Positions 1-7,504 of a stretch of 64,000 nucleotides of DNA are shown piece after piece. Under the pieces are notes generated by a model. It worked only from the letters and a program-made list of their open reading frames with translations, was not told the origin of the DNA and searched no databases. The position numbers and the translations under genes were made by a program. Origin of the DNA: Bradyrhizobium ottawaense. Lineage in GTDB: Bacteria > Pseudomonadota > Alphaproteobacteria > Rhizobiales > Xanthobacteraceae. The stretch lies in NCBI RefSeq assembly GCF_900099825.1, contig NZ_LT629693.1, positions 4,289,001 to 4,353,000 of the forward strand. The letters run 5' to 3'. Within the stretch, counting starts at the first letter, position 1. Every line of letters begins with the position of its first letter.

Positions 1-252
1 GAGTGGGCGGCCTGGGCCAACCGCGAGGGGCTGGGCGCCTGCGAAGCCCTGATCGCGGACGAGCCGGGGCCGTTCTGTTTCGGGCCAACGCCTGGTATGG
101 CCGATCTGTCGCTGGTGCCGCAGCTCGGCAATGCGCGCCGCTTCGGTGTCGACGTCTCGGCCTATCCGCGCTTGCTCAAGGCCGAGGCCGCGGCCAAGGA
201 GATGAAGGCGTTCGCCGACGCCGCGCCGGACAGGCAGCCCGATGCCGAGTAA
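1..252 (+). CDS. Maleylpyruvate/maleylacetoacetate isomerase, C-terminal part (GST zeta-like)
   Basis: Partial gene: the reading frame is open from base 1 and stops with TAA at 250-252, leaving the last 83 residues. The visible part carries the C-terminal all-alpha GST signature GMADLSLVPQLGNARRFGVD, typical of zeta-class isomerases that convert maleylpyruvate or maleylacetoacetate to the fumaryl isomer using glutathione in the cytosol. The next genes are a MarR regulator and a 3-hydroxybenzoate 6-hydroxylase, so maleylpyruvate (gentisate pathway) is the more likely substrate. This is inference from context; the N-terminal glutathione site is outside the window. The stop overlaps the start of the MarR gene by 11 bases, indicating co-transcription. 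Confidence 0.85.
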   Translation, partial: EWAAWANREGLGACEALIADEPGPFCFGPTPGMADLSLVPQLGNARRFGVDVSAYPRLLKAEAAAKEMKAFADAAPDRQPDAE

Positions 253-784
253 GCCCGCGCCCGCACCCAAGGTACCCGTTACCAAGGCCGCGCCCATCAC
301 GATGGATGCGGTCTACACCGCGCCGGGCTATCTGTTCCGGCGGATGCAGCAGATCGCGGTCGCGATCTTTGTCGAGGAATGCCGGGCGTTCGACCTGACG
401 CCGGTGCAATACGCCGCCCTGGTGGCGATCCACACCCATCCCGGGATCGATGCGACGCGGCTGTCCGCGGTGATCGCCTTCGACCGCTCCACGCTCGGCA
501 ATGTGATCGAACGGCTGGAGACCAAGACCCTGATCGAGCGCAAGCCGGCGCGCGAGGACAAGCGCGTCAAGCTGCTCTATCTCACCAAGGCGGGCACCGC
601 CCTGCTGCGCGAGATCATGGTGGCGGTCGAGAAGGCGCAGGCGCGGATGCTGCAGCCACTGAAGCCGGCCGACCGCAAGACGCTGCTGGCGCTGCTGACG
701 CAGCTGGTCGATCTCAACAACGAGGCGTCGCGGGTGCCGCTGCGCGCCGAAGACGCGCTCGAACATCTGGGAAAGTCGGGCTGA
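242..784 (+). CDS. MarR-family transcriptional regulator
   Basis: A 180-residue protein with the MarR winged-helix layout: N-terminal dimer helix (about residues 25-55), helix-turn-helix around LSAVIAFDRSTLGNVIERLE (residues 78-97) and a beta wing with REDKRVKLLYLT (about 104-115). MarR proteins in aromatic-acid clusters usually repress catabolic genes and release DNA on binding an aromatic acid or its CoA ester. The ATG at 242 lies inside the end of the isomerase gene, and its stop shares one base with the ATG of the hydroxylase (TGATG), so the three genes look translationally coupled. Its targets may include the opposing ligase/monooxygenase operon, which has a palindromic site near its start; that link is inference. 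Confidence 0.9.
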   Translation: MPSKPAPAPKVPVTKAAPITMDAVYTAPGYLFRRMQQIAVAIFVEECRAFDLTPVQYAALVAIHTHPGIDATRLSAVIAFDRSTLGNVIERLETKTLIERKPAREDKRVKLLYLTKAGTALLREIMVAVEKAQARMLQPLKPADRKTLLALLTQLVDLNNEASRVPLRAEDALEHLGKSG

Positions 785-1965
785 TGGACGTGCGACCGGT
801 ATTGATCGCTGGCGGCGGCATCGGCGGGCTGGCCACGGCGCTGGGCCTGGCGCAAAAGGGCATCCGCTCGATCCTGCTGGAGAAGGCTTCCAGCCTCGGC
901 GAAATTGGCGCCGGCATCCAGCTCGGGCCCAATGCGTTTCATGCCTTCGACTATCTCGGCGTCGGTGAGGCGGCGCGCGGCATGGCGGTTTATATCGACC
1001 AGCTCCGGCTGATGGATGCAATGACCGCCGAGGAGATCACCCATGTCGATCTGCGCGAGGCGTTTCGCGCACGCTTCGGCAACCCTTACGCGGTCGTGCA
1101 TCGCGGCGACCTGCATGGCGTTTTCTTAAGGGCCTGCCAGAACCACGAACTGATCGAATTGCGCGTGAGCAGCGAGGTCATCGGCTACGATCAGGACGGA
1201 TCGTCGGTGACGGCGCGGCTGGCGAATGGCGAGCGCGTCGCGGGCCGGCTCTTGATCGGCGCCGACGGACTGTGGTCGAACGTTCGCAAGCAGGTCATCG
1301 CAGATGGCCCGCCGCGGGTGTCCGGTCATACGACCTACCGCTCGGTGATTCCGACCGAACAGATGCCGGAAGATTTGCGCTGGAACGCGGCGACGCTGTG
1401 GGCGGGCCCGAAATGCCACATCGTGCATTATCCGCTGTCGGGCTGGAAGGTGTTCAACCTCGTCGTCACCTATCACAACGATGCGCCGGAGCCGGTGGCG
1501 GGCAAGCCGGTTTCCGACGAGGAAGTCATGCAGGGCTTTGGCCACGTGCATGAGCGTGCGCGCGAGATCATCCGGCACGGCAAGAACTGGCGGCTATGGG
1601 TGCTGTGCGACCGCGATCCCGTCGAGCGCTGGATCGATGGCCGCGTCGCGCTGCTCGGCGATGCCGCGCATCCGATGCTGCAATATTTCGCGCAAGGCGC
1701 CTGCCAGGCGATGGAAGACGCGGTCTGTCTGTCGCATATGCTGTCGCATCATGACGATCAGGCCGCAGCGCTTGAAGCCTATCGCGCGCAACGCTTTCCG
1801 CGCACCGCCCGGGTGCAGATGCTGTCGCGCGCGATCGGCGAGCACATCTATCACCCGTCCGGCGAGCACGCCCGCATCCGCAACGCGATCATGCGCGGCA
1901 AGTCGCAGGAGGATTATCTTGGCGATCTGACCTGGCTCTATGGCGGGACGGGGCTGGCGGGGTAG
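784..1965 (+). CDS. FAD-dependent 3-hydroxybenzoate 6-monooxygenase-like hydroxylase
   Basis: A 393-residue class A flavoprotein monooxygenase. The dinucleotide-binding motif GGGIGGLATALGLAQKG is at residues 8-24, with an acidic residue ending strand 2 (LLEKAS). The DG motif (GADGLWSNVR) lies near residue 160, and the second FAD motif GDAAHPMLQYFAQGACQAME near residue 292. The relatives I recognise are 3-hydroxybenzoate 6-hydroxylases, which para-hydroxylate 3-hydroxybenzoate to gentisate with NADH and O2; salicylate 1-hydroxylase is the main alternative. The isomerase at 1-252 favours gentisate formation. The ATG overlaps the MarR stop by one base. The gentisate 1,2-dioxygenase and fumarylpyruvase are not in the window and may lie upstream. 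Confidence 0.88.
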   Translation: MDVRPVLIAGGGIGGLATALGLAQKGIRSILLEKASSLGEIGAGIQLGPNAFHAFDYLGVGEAARGMAVYIDQLRLMDAMTAEEITHVDLREAFRARFGNPYAVVHRGDLHGVFLRACQNHELIELRVSSEVIGYDQDGSSVTARLANGERVAGRLLIGADGLWSNVRKQVIADGPPRVSGHTTYRSVIPTEQMPEDLRWNAATLWAGPKCHIVHYPLSGWKVFNLVVTYHNDAPEPVAGKPVSDEEVMQGFGHVHERAREIIRHGKNWRLWVLCDRDPVERWIDGRVALLGDAAHPMLQYFAQGACQAMEDAVCLSHMLSHHDDQAAALEAYRAQRFPRTARVQMLSRAIGEHIYHPSGEHARIRNAIMRGKSQEDYLGDLTWLYGGTGLAG

Positions 1966-2079
1966 CACCGCCGTCGTCCCGGGCTTGACCCGGGATCCAT
2001 ACGCCGTGGCCGCGGTTGTCGGAAAAGAAAGACAACGACTATCGAGCAAACGATTGGCGCCGGTGGCTATGGGTCCCCC
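1966..2079 (+). repeat. Left part of an intergenic palindromic repeat split by IS30
   Basis: Starting at 1973, the sequence GTCGTCCCGGGCTTGACCCG begins an arm whose near reverse complement lies beyond the insertion sequence at 3110-3137. The other side of this part ends with TATGGGTCCCCC at the IS boundary. Joining 1973-2079 to 3110-3137 restores a long imperfect palindrome. The element starts 7 bases after the hydroxylase stop codon. Confidence 0.75.
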
Positions 2080-3109
2080 TGAGTTCACAAACGAAGTGCA
2101 ACACTTCCGATTGGAGGTGTTGCCATGGGGCGGAGTTACGGACAGCTTTCGCTGGAAGATCGATGCGAGATTGCCCGGCTTTCTGCCAATGGCAGCTCGG
2201 TCCGGCAAATCGCGGCAGCTCTGGATCGCTCGCCATCAACGATCTCTCGGGAACTGAAGCGCAATCGCGGCGCCCAGGTGGGGTACAAACCCGGCTACGC
2301 CCAGCAGCAGACCAAAGCGCGGCGCTGGAAGGGCCCGCGCCTGGAACGCGATGAGAGCTTGCGAGCCGCCGTCCTTGAGCGGCTCGCGAGCGGATGGTCG
2401 CCCGAGCAGATCGCCGGCCGGCTCAAGCACGAGCAGCGGCGCAAGGTGATCTCCTATGAGAGCATCTATCGCTTCATCTACGCCCAGCTTGCCCGCACCA
2501 GAGACTACCGTTGGCGGCACTATCTGCCCCGTGGCAAAAGCAAGCGCGGCTGCCGGGGCAGGAAGGGCGGAGGCTCGCCAAACTTCATTGAAGGCCGTGT
2601 TCCGGTGGCAAAACGGCCGATCGAGGTCTCCACTCGCCAGACCTGCGGTCACTGGGAAGCCGACCTGATGATGTTCTCAAAATACGGGCAGGCCATCCTG
2701 ACCGTGCATGAGCGCAAGTCCCGCCTCTTGCTGGCGATCCGGCTGGCCAACAAGGCGGCTCACGGCGTCGCCCGCCATCTCGTCAACCTGTTCGGCTCCA
2801 TGCCGCAACTGCTTCGTCAGACCGTGACCTTCGACAACGGCACCGAGTTCGCTCGTCACCTCGCGTTGCGCAGCCTGGCGATCGAGACCTTCTTCTGTGA
2901 TCCCTACGCCCCCTGGCAAAAGGGCGGCATCGAGAACGCCATCGGCAGGATGCGCCGCTTCATGCCCCGCAAAACCGACCTCGCAACACTCTCAAACAGC
3001 CGATTTCGCAGTCTCGTTGCCGCCTACAACAACACCCCGCGCAAATGCCTTGACTTCAGGACCCCGGCTGAGACCTTTGCCCAAGTGTTGCACTTCGAGT
3101 GTGAATCCA
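2080..3109 (+). mobile_element. IS30-family insertion sequence
   Basis: About 1030 bp bounded by 27-bp terminal inverted repeats at 2080-2106 and 3083-3109 that match at 23 of 27 positions; both contain CGAAGTGCAACACTT as the inner part. It contains one IS30-type DDE transposase gene. Both flanks are runs of five C (2075-2079 and 3110-3114), so a short target duplication of C residues, as expected for IS30 elements (2-3 bp), is compatible but cannot be measured exactly. The element lies inside a palindromic intergenic repeat and separates the hydroxylase from the CoA-ligase operon. Confidence 0.9.
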
Positions 3110-3147
3110 CCCCCGGCTCAAGGCCGGGACGACACCGGAGCTTGTAA
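2125..3147 (+). CDS. IS30-family DDE transposase
   Basis: A 340-residue transposase. The N-terminal helix-turn-helix (about residues 7-48) includes SVRQIAAALDRSPSTISREL, which recognises the element's ends in this family. The catalytic DDE triad appears intact: D180 (HWEADLM), D237 (TFDNGTEF) and E270 (KGGIENAIGRMR), with the 33-residue D-E spacing typical of IS30. The ATG lies 18 bases inside the left inverted repeat. The reading frame runs through the right inverted repeat, which encodes VLHFECES, and stops at 3145-3147, outside the element, so the last 12 residues come from host DNA. The gene looks complete and could be active. Confidence 0.93.
   Translation: MGRSYGQLSLEDRCEIARLSANGSSVRQIAAALDRSPSTISRELKRNRGAQVGYKPGYAQQQTKARRWKGPRLERDESLRAAVLERLASGWSPEQIAGRLKHEQRRKVISYESIYRFIYAQLARTRDYRWRHYLPRGKSKRGCRGRKGGGSPNFIEGRVPVAKRPIEVSTRQTCGHWEADLMMFSKYGQAILTVHERKSRLLLAIRLANKAAHGVARHLVNLFGSMPQLLRQTVTFDNGTEFARHLALRSLAIETFFCDPYAPWQKGGIENAIGRMRRFMPRKTDLATLSNSRFRSLVAAYNNTPRKCLDFRTPAETFAQVLHFECESTPGSRPGRHRSL
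3110..3137 (+). repeat. Right part of the palindromic repeat split by IS30
   Basis: The sequence after the right inverted repeat, CCCCCGGCTCAAGGCCGGGA followed by CGAC, is an imperfect reverse complement of 1973-2000. It completes the intergenic palindrome interrupted by the insertion sequence, and it also supplies the C-terminal codons and stop of the transposase frame. Confidence 0.75.
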
Positions 3148-3153
3148 TGACGA

Positions 3154-4767
3154 TCACATCTTCATCACGGCTTGCCGATCAATCTTCCCTGTGCCGGTCT
3201 TCGGCAACTCCCCGGTGAACGTGATCTCGCGCGGATATTTGTACGGCAACAGTTTTGCCTTGACGTAATCCTGCAGCCGCTTGGTCGCATCGTTAGCGTC
3301 GAAACCGCCCTGGTTCATCACCACTACCGCCTTCAGCGTCATGCGACGATCCGGCAGTTCGGCGGCGTAGACCGCGCATTCCCTGATGTCAGGATGTTCG
3401 GCGAGGCAGAGTTCCACTTCGAGCGGGTAGACCCATTGGCCGGAGATCTTTATCAGGTCGTCGGCGCGGCCGCGGAAGAAGTGGAAGCCGTCGCTGTCGC
3501 GCACGAAGCGGTCGCCGGTGTAGATCCAGCCGCCGTCGCGGATCGTCTCCGCCGATTTGTCGGGCCGGTTCCAGTACAGCGGCGTGTTGGAGTCGCCGCG
3601 CACCCACAGGATGCCTTCCTCGTTGTCGCCGACCTCGCGGCCGTCCTTGTCGCGGAGCGCTACTTCGAAGCCGGGAACGCGCAGGCCGGCGGCGCCAAGC
3701 TTTTTCTGCTCGGGCCGGTTGGAAAGATAGATGTGCAGCGCTTCGGTCGAGCCGAGCCCCTCGACGATTTCAAGGCCGGTCAGCGTCTTCCAGCCGTTGA
3801 AGACGTCCGCCGACAGCACTTCGGCCGCCGACAGCGCCATTCGCAGCGACGAGAAATCGGCCGTCGATGCGCCGTCGGCCTTTGTCAGCGAGGTGTAGAG
3901 CGTCGGTAATCCGAAGAAGTGCGACGGCCGATATTTTCCGATCGCCTCGAAGATCGCGGCCGGCTTCGGCTGGCCCGGCAGCAGCAGCGTCGCGGCGCCG
4001 ACCGAGAACGGGAAGGTGATGGCATTGCCAAACCCATAGGCGAAAAAGATCTTTGGTACCGAGAAACAGATGTCGTCGGCCGTCAGCTTGAGCACATTGC
4101 GCGCGAAGGCCTGCTCGCTATAGGCCATGTCGTGCTGCAGATGCACGATGCCCTTGGGGCGGCCGGTCGAGCCCGAGGAGTACATCCAGAACGCCATCTC
4201 GTCCCGGCCCGTGTCGGCTTCCGCCAGCTCAGTGGCAAAGCCTTGCAGCCATGGCTCAGCGATCAGCGCCGTGGGCACGGCGTGTTCGCCGGCGGCGCCG
4301 TTGACGACGATCAGAGTTTGCAGGGGCGTGTCCTTGCAGGCCTCGGCGTTGAAACGCGATGTGAATTCGGCCTCGGCGACCGCGACGGTCGCGCCGGCAT
4401 CCGAGAGATAGAACTGCAACAGGTCCGGCGGCGTCAGCGTGTTGATCAGCAGCGGCACGAAGCCCGAACGCACCGCGCCGAAAAAGGCCGCCGGATAGGC
4501 CGGCGTATCGTCGAGGAACATCAGGACGCGATCGCCACGCTTCAGGCCCAGCGACTGAAAACCATGCCCCCATCGCGAGGCACTCGCGCAGAGTTCGGCG
4601 TAGGTAGTGTTGCCGCAGGGGCCGGTCAGCGCCAGCCGGTCGCCGCGGCCTTCAGCCAGGTTATCGAACAGAATGCGGCTGGCATTGTAGCGCTCGAGAA
4701 TTGTAAACCCGATTTCGCGCGCGCCGGGATTTTCCCGCGGGACAGCGTCAGTGATCGCCTGCGTCAT
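3154..4767 (-). CDS. Benzoate-CoA ligase family protein (aromatic acid-CoA ligase)
   Basis: A 537-residue ANL-superfamily adenylate-forming enzyme that would activate an aromatic acid to its CoA thioester with ATP in the cytosol. The phosphate-binding loop MYSSGSTGRPKG is at residues 195-206, the adenine motif GLGSTEALH near residue 340, the YTGDRF motif near 410, and the catalytic lysine in PKTGTGKIDR near residue 528. Length and motifs fit the benzoate/hydroxybenzoate/anthranilate-CoA ligase branch; the exact acid cannot be read. It is the second gene of an operon: its ATG overlaps the monooxygenase stop by 4 bases (ATGA). Candidate substrates from context are salicylate, 3-hydroxybenzoate or anthranilate. 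Confidence 0.88.
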   Translation of the reverse strand: MTQAITDAVPRENPGAREIGFTILERYNASRILFDNLAEGRGDRLALTGPCGNTTYAELCASASRWGHGFQSLGLKRGDRVLMFLDDTPAYPAAFFGAVRSGFVPLLINTLTPPDLLQFYLSDAGATVAVAEAEFTSRFNAEACKDTPLQTLIVVNGAAGEHAVPTALIAEPWLQGFATELAEADTGRDEMAFWMYSSGSTGRPKGIVHLQHDMAYSEQAFARNVLKLTADDICFSVPKIFFAYGFGNAITFPFSVGAATLLLPGQPKPAAIFEAIGKYRPSHFFGLPTLYTSLTKADGASTADFSSLRMALSAAEVLSADVFNGWKTLTGLEIVEGLGSTEALHIYLSNRPEQKKLGAAGLRVPGFEVALRDKDGREVGDNEEGILWVRGDSNTPLYWNRPDKSAETIRDGGWIYTGDRFVRDSDGFHFFRGRADDLIKISGQWVYPLEVELCLAEHPDIRECAVYAAELPDRRMTLKAVVVMNQGGFDANDATKRLQDYVKAKLLPYKYPREITFTGELPKTGTGKIDRQAVMKM

Positions 4768-5903
4768 GACCGGCTCCCGCTTTGCTTCGCGGCCTCGTAG
4801 CGCGCCATGAATTGGGGCGACATCGCGCGCAGCCTGATATCGTCGATGCGGCCGGACCGGGTGATATAACTATAGGCGAAATCCATCAGGTCGCGCTTCA
4901 TGTGTTCGGGGAAATGCTCATACCAGCCGGCGCTGGTGCGCGCCGCCGTCACCAGCTTCTTCACGACCGGTTTGCGCTCGGCCTGATAGCGGGCGAGGGC
5001 TGCGGAAATCTCCGTCTCCGCTTCCAGCGCTTTGGTCAGCGCGATCGCGTCCTCGATCGCGAGCCGCGTTCCCGACCCGATCGAGAAATGCGCCGAGTGC
5101 AGGGCATCGCCGATCAGCACCATATTCGCGTGCGACCAGTTCTCGTTCCAGATCCAGGGGAAATTGCGCCACACCGATTTGTTCGATACCAGCGGATGGC
5201 CGTCGAGCGTATCGGCGAAGATTTCCTCGCAGATCGCCTGCGACTGCTCGATGGTCTTGTGCTCGAAACCGTAGGCCTGCCAGGTCGCCGCGTCGCATTC
5301 GACCAGGAAGGTGCTCATGGCGGGCGCATAGCGGTAGTGATGCGCGTTGAACGATCCGAGATCGGTCTTCACGAAGGTCTGCGACAGCGTGGCAAAGCGC
5401 TTGGTGGTGCCGTACCAGGCGAACTTGTTGGTCGAGTGCGAGACCGAGGCGTCGAACGCTTTCTCGAAGCCGCGGCGCACCAGCGAATTCAGCCCGTCGG
5501 CGGCAACGATCAGGTCGTAACCCCTGAGGTCGTCGACCGATTGGATCGTCGTTTCGTATCGCGGTGTTACGCCGGCCGCGCGCACACGCTGCTGCAGGAT
5601 GGTCAGCAATTCCAGCCGCCCGATCGACGAAAAGCCGACGCCGTCGATTTCGACGCTTTCACCGCGCAGGTTGAGCGTGATGTTCTTCCAGCTCTCCATC
5701 CTTGGCGTAATCGCATCGACCGTCTCGGGGTCGTCGGCACGCAGGAAGTCCAGCGCCTGCTCCGAGAACACCACGCCAAAACCCCAGGTCGCGCCTTCGG
5801 GGTTCTGTTCGAACAGGTCGATCACGGCGTCCGGATGACGCCGCTTCCAGAGATAGGCGAAGTAGAGACCTCCGGGGCCTCCGCCGATCACGGCGATGCG
5901 CAC
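4764..5903 (-). CDS. FAD-dependent monooxygenase related to aryl-CoA (salicylyl-CoA/anthraniloyl-CoA) hydroxylases
   Basis: A 379-residue flavin monooxygenase starting IAVIGGGPGGLYFAYLWKRR, with the second FAD motif LIGDALHSAHFSIGSGTRLA near residue 280. This combination, with WGFGVVFS near residue 45, is typical of enzymes acting on CoA-bound aromatic acids: salicylyl-CoA 5-hydroxylase and the monooxygenase half of anthraniloyl-CoA monooxygenase/reductase. The C-terminal Old-Yellow-Enzyme half of the latter is absent, so a simple hydroxylation is more likely. I chose the GTG at 5903 because GGGAGGA lies 6 bases upstream; the frame extends to a TTG at 5921 but without a ribosome site. Translationally coupled to the downstream ligase gene. 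Proposed role: CoA-linked route to gentisyl-CoA (inference). Confidence 0.82.
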   Translation of the reverse strand: MRIAVIGGGPGGLYFAYLWKRRHPDAVIDLFEQNPEGATWGFGVVFSEQALDFLRADDPETVDAITPRMESWKNITLNLRGESVEIDGVGFSSIGRLELLTILQQRVRAAGVTPRYETTIQSVDDLRGYDLIVAADGLNSLVRRGFEKAFDASVSHSTNKFAWYGTTKRFATLSQTFVKTDLGSFNAHHYRYAPAMSTFLVECDAATWQAYGFEHKTIEQSQAICEEIFADTLDGHPLVSNKSVWRNFPWIWNENWSHANMVLIGDALHSAHFSIGSGTRLAIEDAIALTKALEAETEISAALARYQAERKPVVKKLVTAARTSAGWYEHFPEHMKRDLMDFAYSYITRSGRIDDIRLRAMSPQFMARYEAAKQSGSRS

Positions 5904-5926
5904 GTGCTTCCTCCCAATCAATCGAC

Positions 5927-5940
5927 AGTATACTTACTAA
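5927..5940. promoter_or_regulatory. Candidate MarR-type operator upstream of the aryl-CoA operon
   Basis: AGTATACT at 5927-5934 is a perfect 8-bp palindrome, followed by TACTAA, giving overlapping AGTA/TACT half-sites. It lies 24 bases upstream of the GTG start at 5903 in otherwise GC-rich DNA. Position and AT-rich symmetry are those expected of a MarR operator; the regulator would be the MarR at 242-784 or one outside the window. No experimental or comparative support here. Confidence 0.45.
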
Positions 5941-6201
5941 TTGGGCCACACTAATCCGCGCCGGCAAAATCCGCCAGAGGAAATTATGCGACGGTTGGTA
6001 TGAAGTTCGGCTCCGATGGACCCGGAACCGAACCCCGGTGGTCGCCTGGCGCCTTCGTTAAACGCAGCGGCGGACCTTGACGCCGCCGACCCAAACCCAG
6101 CGGCAAGCAGCCACCGGAGGCCTGCGGACGACCACCGCGCCAGATACATGTCGGGCGTTGATCCGCCGATCCCGATTTCCCGGCGGTGCTAACGGCAGCT
6201 T
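5941..6201. other. Intergenic stretch without a supported gene
   Basis: About 260 bases between the monooxygenase operon promoter and the end of the small Cys-rich protein gene (both on the minus strand). Open frames on both strands lack ribosome sites and protein-like composition. I see no strong terminator; GCC/GGC-rich short inverted repeats near 6080-6150 are of doubtful meaning. Confidence 0.5.
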
Positions 6202-6426
6202 CTATTTCTTCTCCGCCGCCTCCAGCACTTTCTTGCAGGCGGGCGCGAGCTTGTCGGTCTCCTTGGCAAGGCAGGCGATGATCCGCCCGCCGCCGGGGAC
6301 GACGCTCTTGCAGTATTTCTCGTAGTCGCCCTTGCAGGCGTCGCGCTGCTCGGCGGTCAATTCCTGCGCGAATGCGGTCTGTGAAACGCAAAGCAGAGCG
6401 GCTGCGATAAGGATGGCGCGATGCAT
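6202..6426 (-). CDS. Small secreted cysteine-rich repeat protein
   Basis: A 74-residue protein with a signal peptide (MHRAILIAAALLCVSQTAFAQ, cleavage probably after AFA-Q). The mature part is a single cysteine-rich repeat: QRDACKGDYEKYCKSVVPGG, then RIIACLAKETDKLAPACKKVL. The pattern C-x6-C-x11-C-x10-C resembles the Cys-rich repeat found in eukaryotic Golgi protein GLG1/ESL-1 and in many rhizobial secreted proteins. Molecular function is unknown. The upstream, larger protein at 6479-7300 has three copies of the same repeat, so the two genes are paralogues, 52 bases apart, probably co-transcribed. AGGAAT lies just before the ATG on the coding strand. Confidence 0.8.
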   Translation of the reverse strand: MHRAILIAAALLCVSQTAFAQELTAEQRDACKGDYEKYCKSVVPGGGRIIACLAKETDKLAPACKKVLEAAEKK

Positions 6427-6478
6427 CGGGATTCCTTTCGTCGTTTAGACCACGTGAGAATCGGCGGAAGCACCTGCT

Positions 6479-7300
6479 TTATTGCGCCCTGAACTGGGCC
6501 AGCACATCCTGACATGCCGGAGAAAGCCGTGCGGCGTTGGTCGCGAGACATTGCACGATCCGGCCGCCACCCGGCGCCACGCCGCCGCAGATCGTGCGGA
6601 CATCGCCGCCGCAGGCCGAGCGCAGCACGAACAGTTCTTCGCGCGGCCGCAACGGCCGCAGCACGATCACGGCGGGGGCTGCTGGCGCCGCCGTAGCGGC
6701 GGGGGCCGCGCCTGCCGCAGCCGGGGCCGCTTCAGCCGCAGGCGCCGCGCCGCCGGTCGCCGCGGCGACCGCCTTCTCGCAACCGGCCGAGAGCTTGGCC
6801 CTGTTCTTTTCCAGACACTGCAGCGCCGGTGCGCCGCCGGTCGGCACGCCCGCGCAGACCTTTGGATAGTCGGAGCGGCACGCGCTGCGAATTGCGGAAA
6901 TCTGCGCGCTGGTCGGCTGCTTCGCCGCTGCGGCTTTCGGCGCTGCCGCCGCCGCTGTCGACGTCTTGGGCGCCGCGGTCTCGGTGGCCGGCGCAGTCTC
7001 GGTCTTCTTCTCCGCCGGCGCGGCCTCGGCCTTCGGGGCGGCCGGCGCTTCGACGGCTTTCACCGCGCTCTGACAACCCGGGGCAAGGCTCGACATGTTC
7101 TTCTGCAGGCATTGCAGCGAGGCTTCGCCACCCGGCGGAATGCCGGAGCAATGCGCCATGTAATCGGAGCGGCATTCGGACTTGATGACGTCACGCTGCG
7201 CCTGGGTCGGTGCCTGCGAGAACGCAGGTGCGGCACTCGCGAAAATTGCGGCCGTCATCACGGCGCCAAGCGTCGCCGCACGTGTCAACGTGTTGATCAT
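6479..7300 (-). CDS. Secreted protein with three cysteine-rich repeats and Ala/Pro linkers
   Basis: A 273-residue exported protein: signal peptide to about residue 30 (...FASAAPAFSQ), then three Cys-rich repeats starting at QRDVIKSECRSDYMAHCSGI, SAIRSACRSDYPKVCAGV and FVLRSACGGDVRTICGGV. Each repeat has four cysteines and a conserved PGGGR/PTGGA turn. They are joined by low-complexity Ala/Pro/Glu/Lys linkers (about residues 75-125 and 170-215), which suggest flexible tethers in the periplasm. I chose the ATG at 7300 because it starts the signal peptide and has AAGGA 9 bases upstream; upstream in-frame codons are not protein-like. Role unknown; repeats of this type are described as PF00839. 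Divergent from the RND efflux genes. Confidence 0.82.
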   Translation of the reverse strand: MINTLTRAATLGAVMTAAIFASAAPAFSQAPTQAQRDVIKSECRSDYMAHCSGIPPGGEASLQCLQKNMSSLAPGCQSAVKAVEAPAAPKAEAAPAEKKTETAPATETAAPKTSTAAAAAPKAAAAKQPTSAQISAIRSACRSDYPKVCAGVPTGGAPALQCLEKNRAKLSAGCEKAVAAATGGAAPAAEAAPAAAGAAPAATAAPAAPAVIVLRPLRPREELFVLRSACGGDVRTICGGVAPGGGRIVQCLATNAARLSPACQDVLAQFRAQ

Positions 7301-7504
7301 TTGAATAAATCCTTGTCGTGTTGCGAAGAGCCGCCGCTTCAGCCGAAAAAAATCATGATGAGCCGGGGGAAATAACTTCCGCACGATATCATTTTCGCTT
7401 TCGGGTTCCACTGCAAGCAGATTGTTGTTACTTTTACGGGATGGCGGAACGACGGGTTCTGAACAGAAGGCCTGTTGCAAAACAAACATATTGGGACACG
7501 CAAA

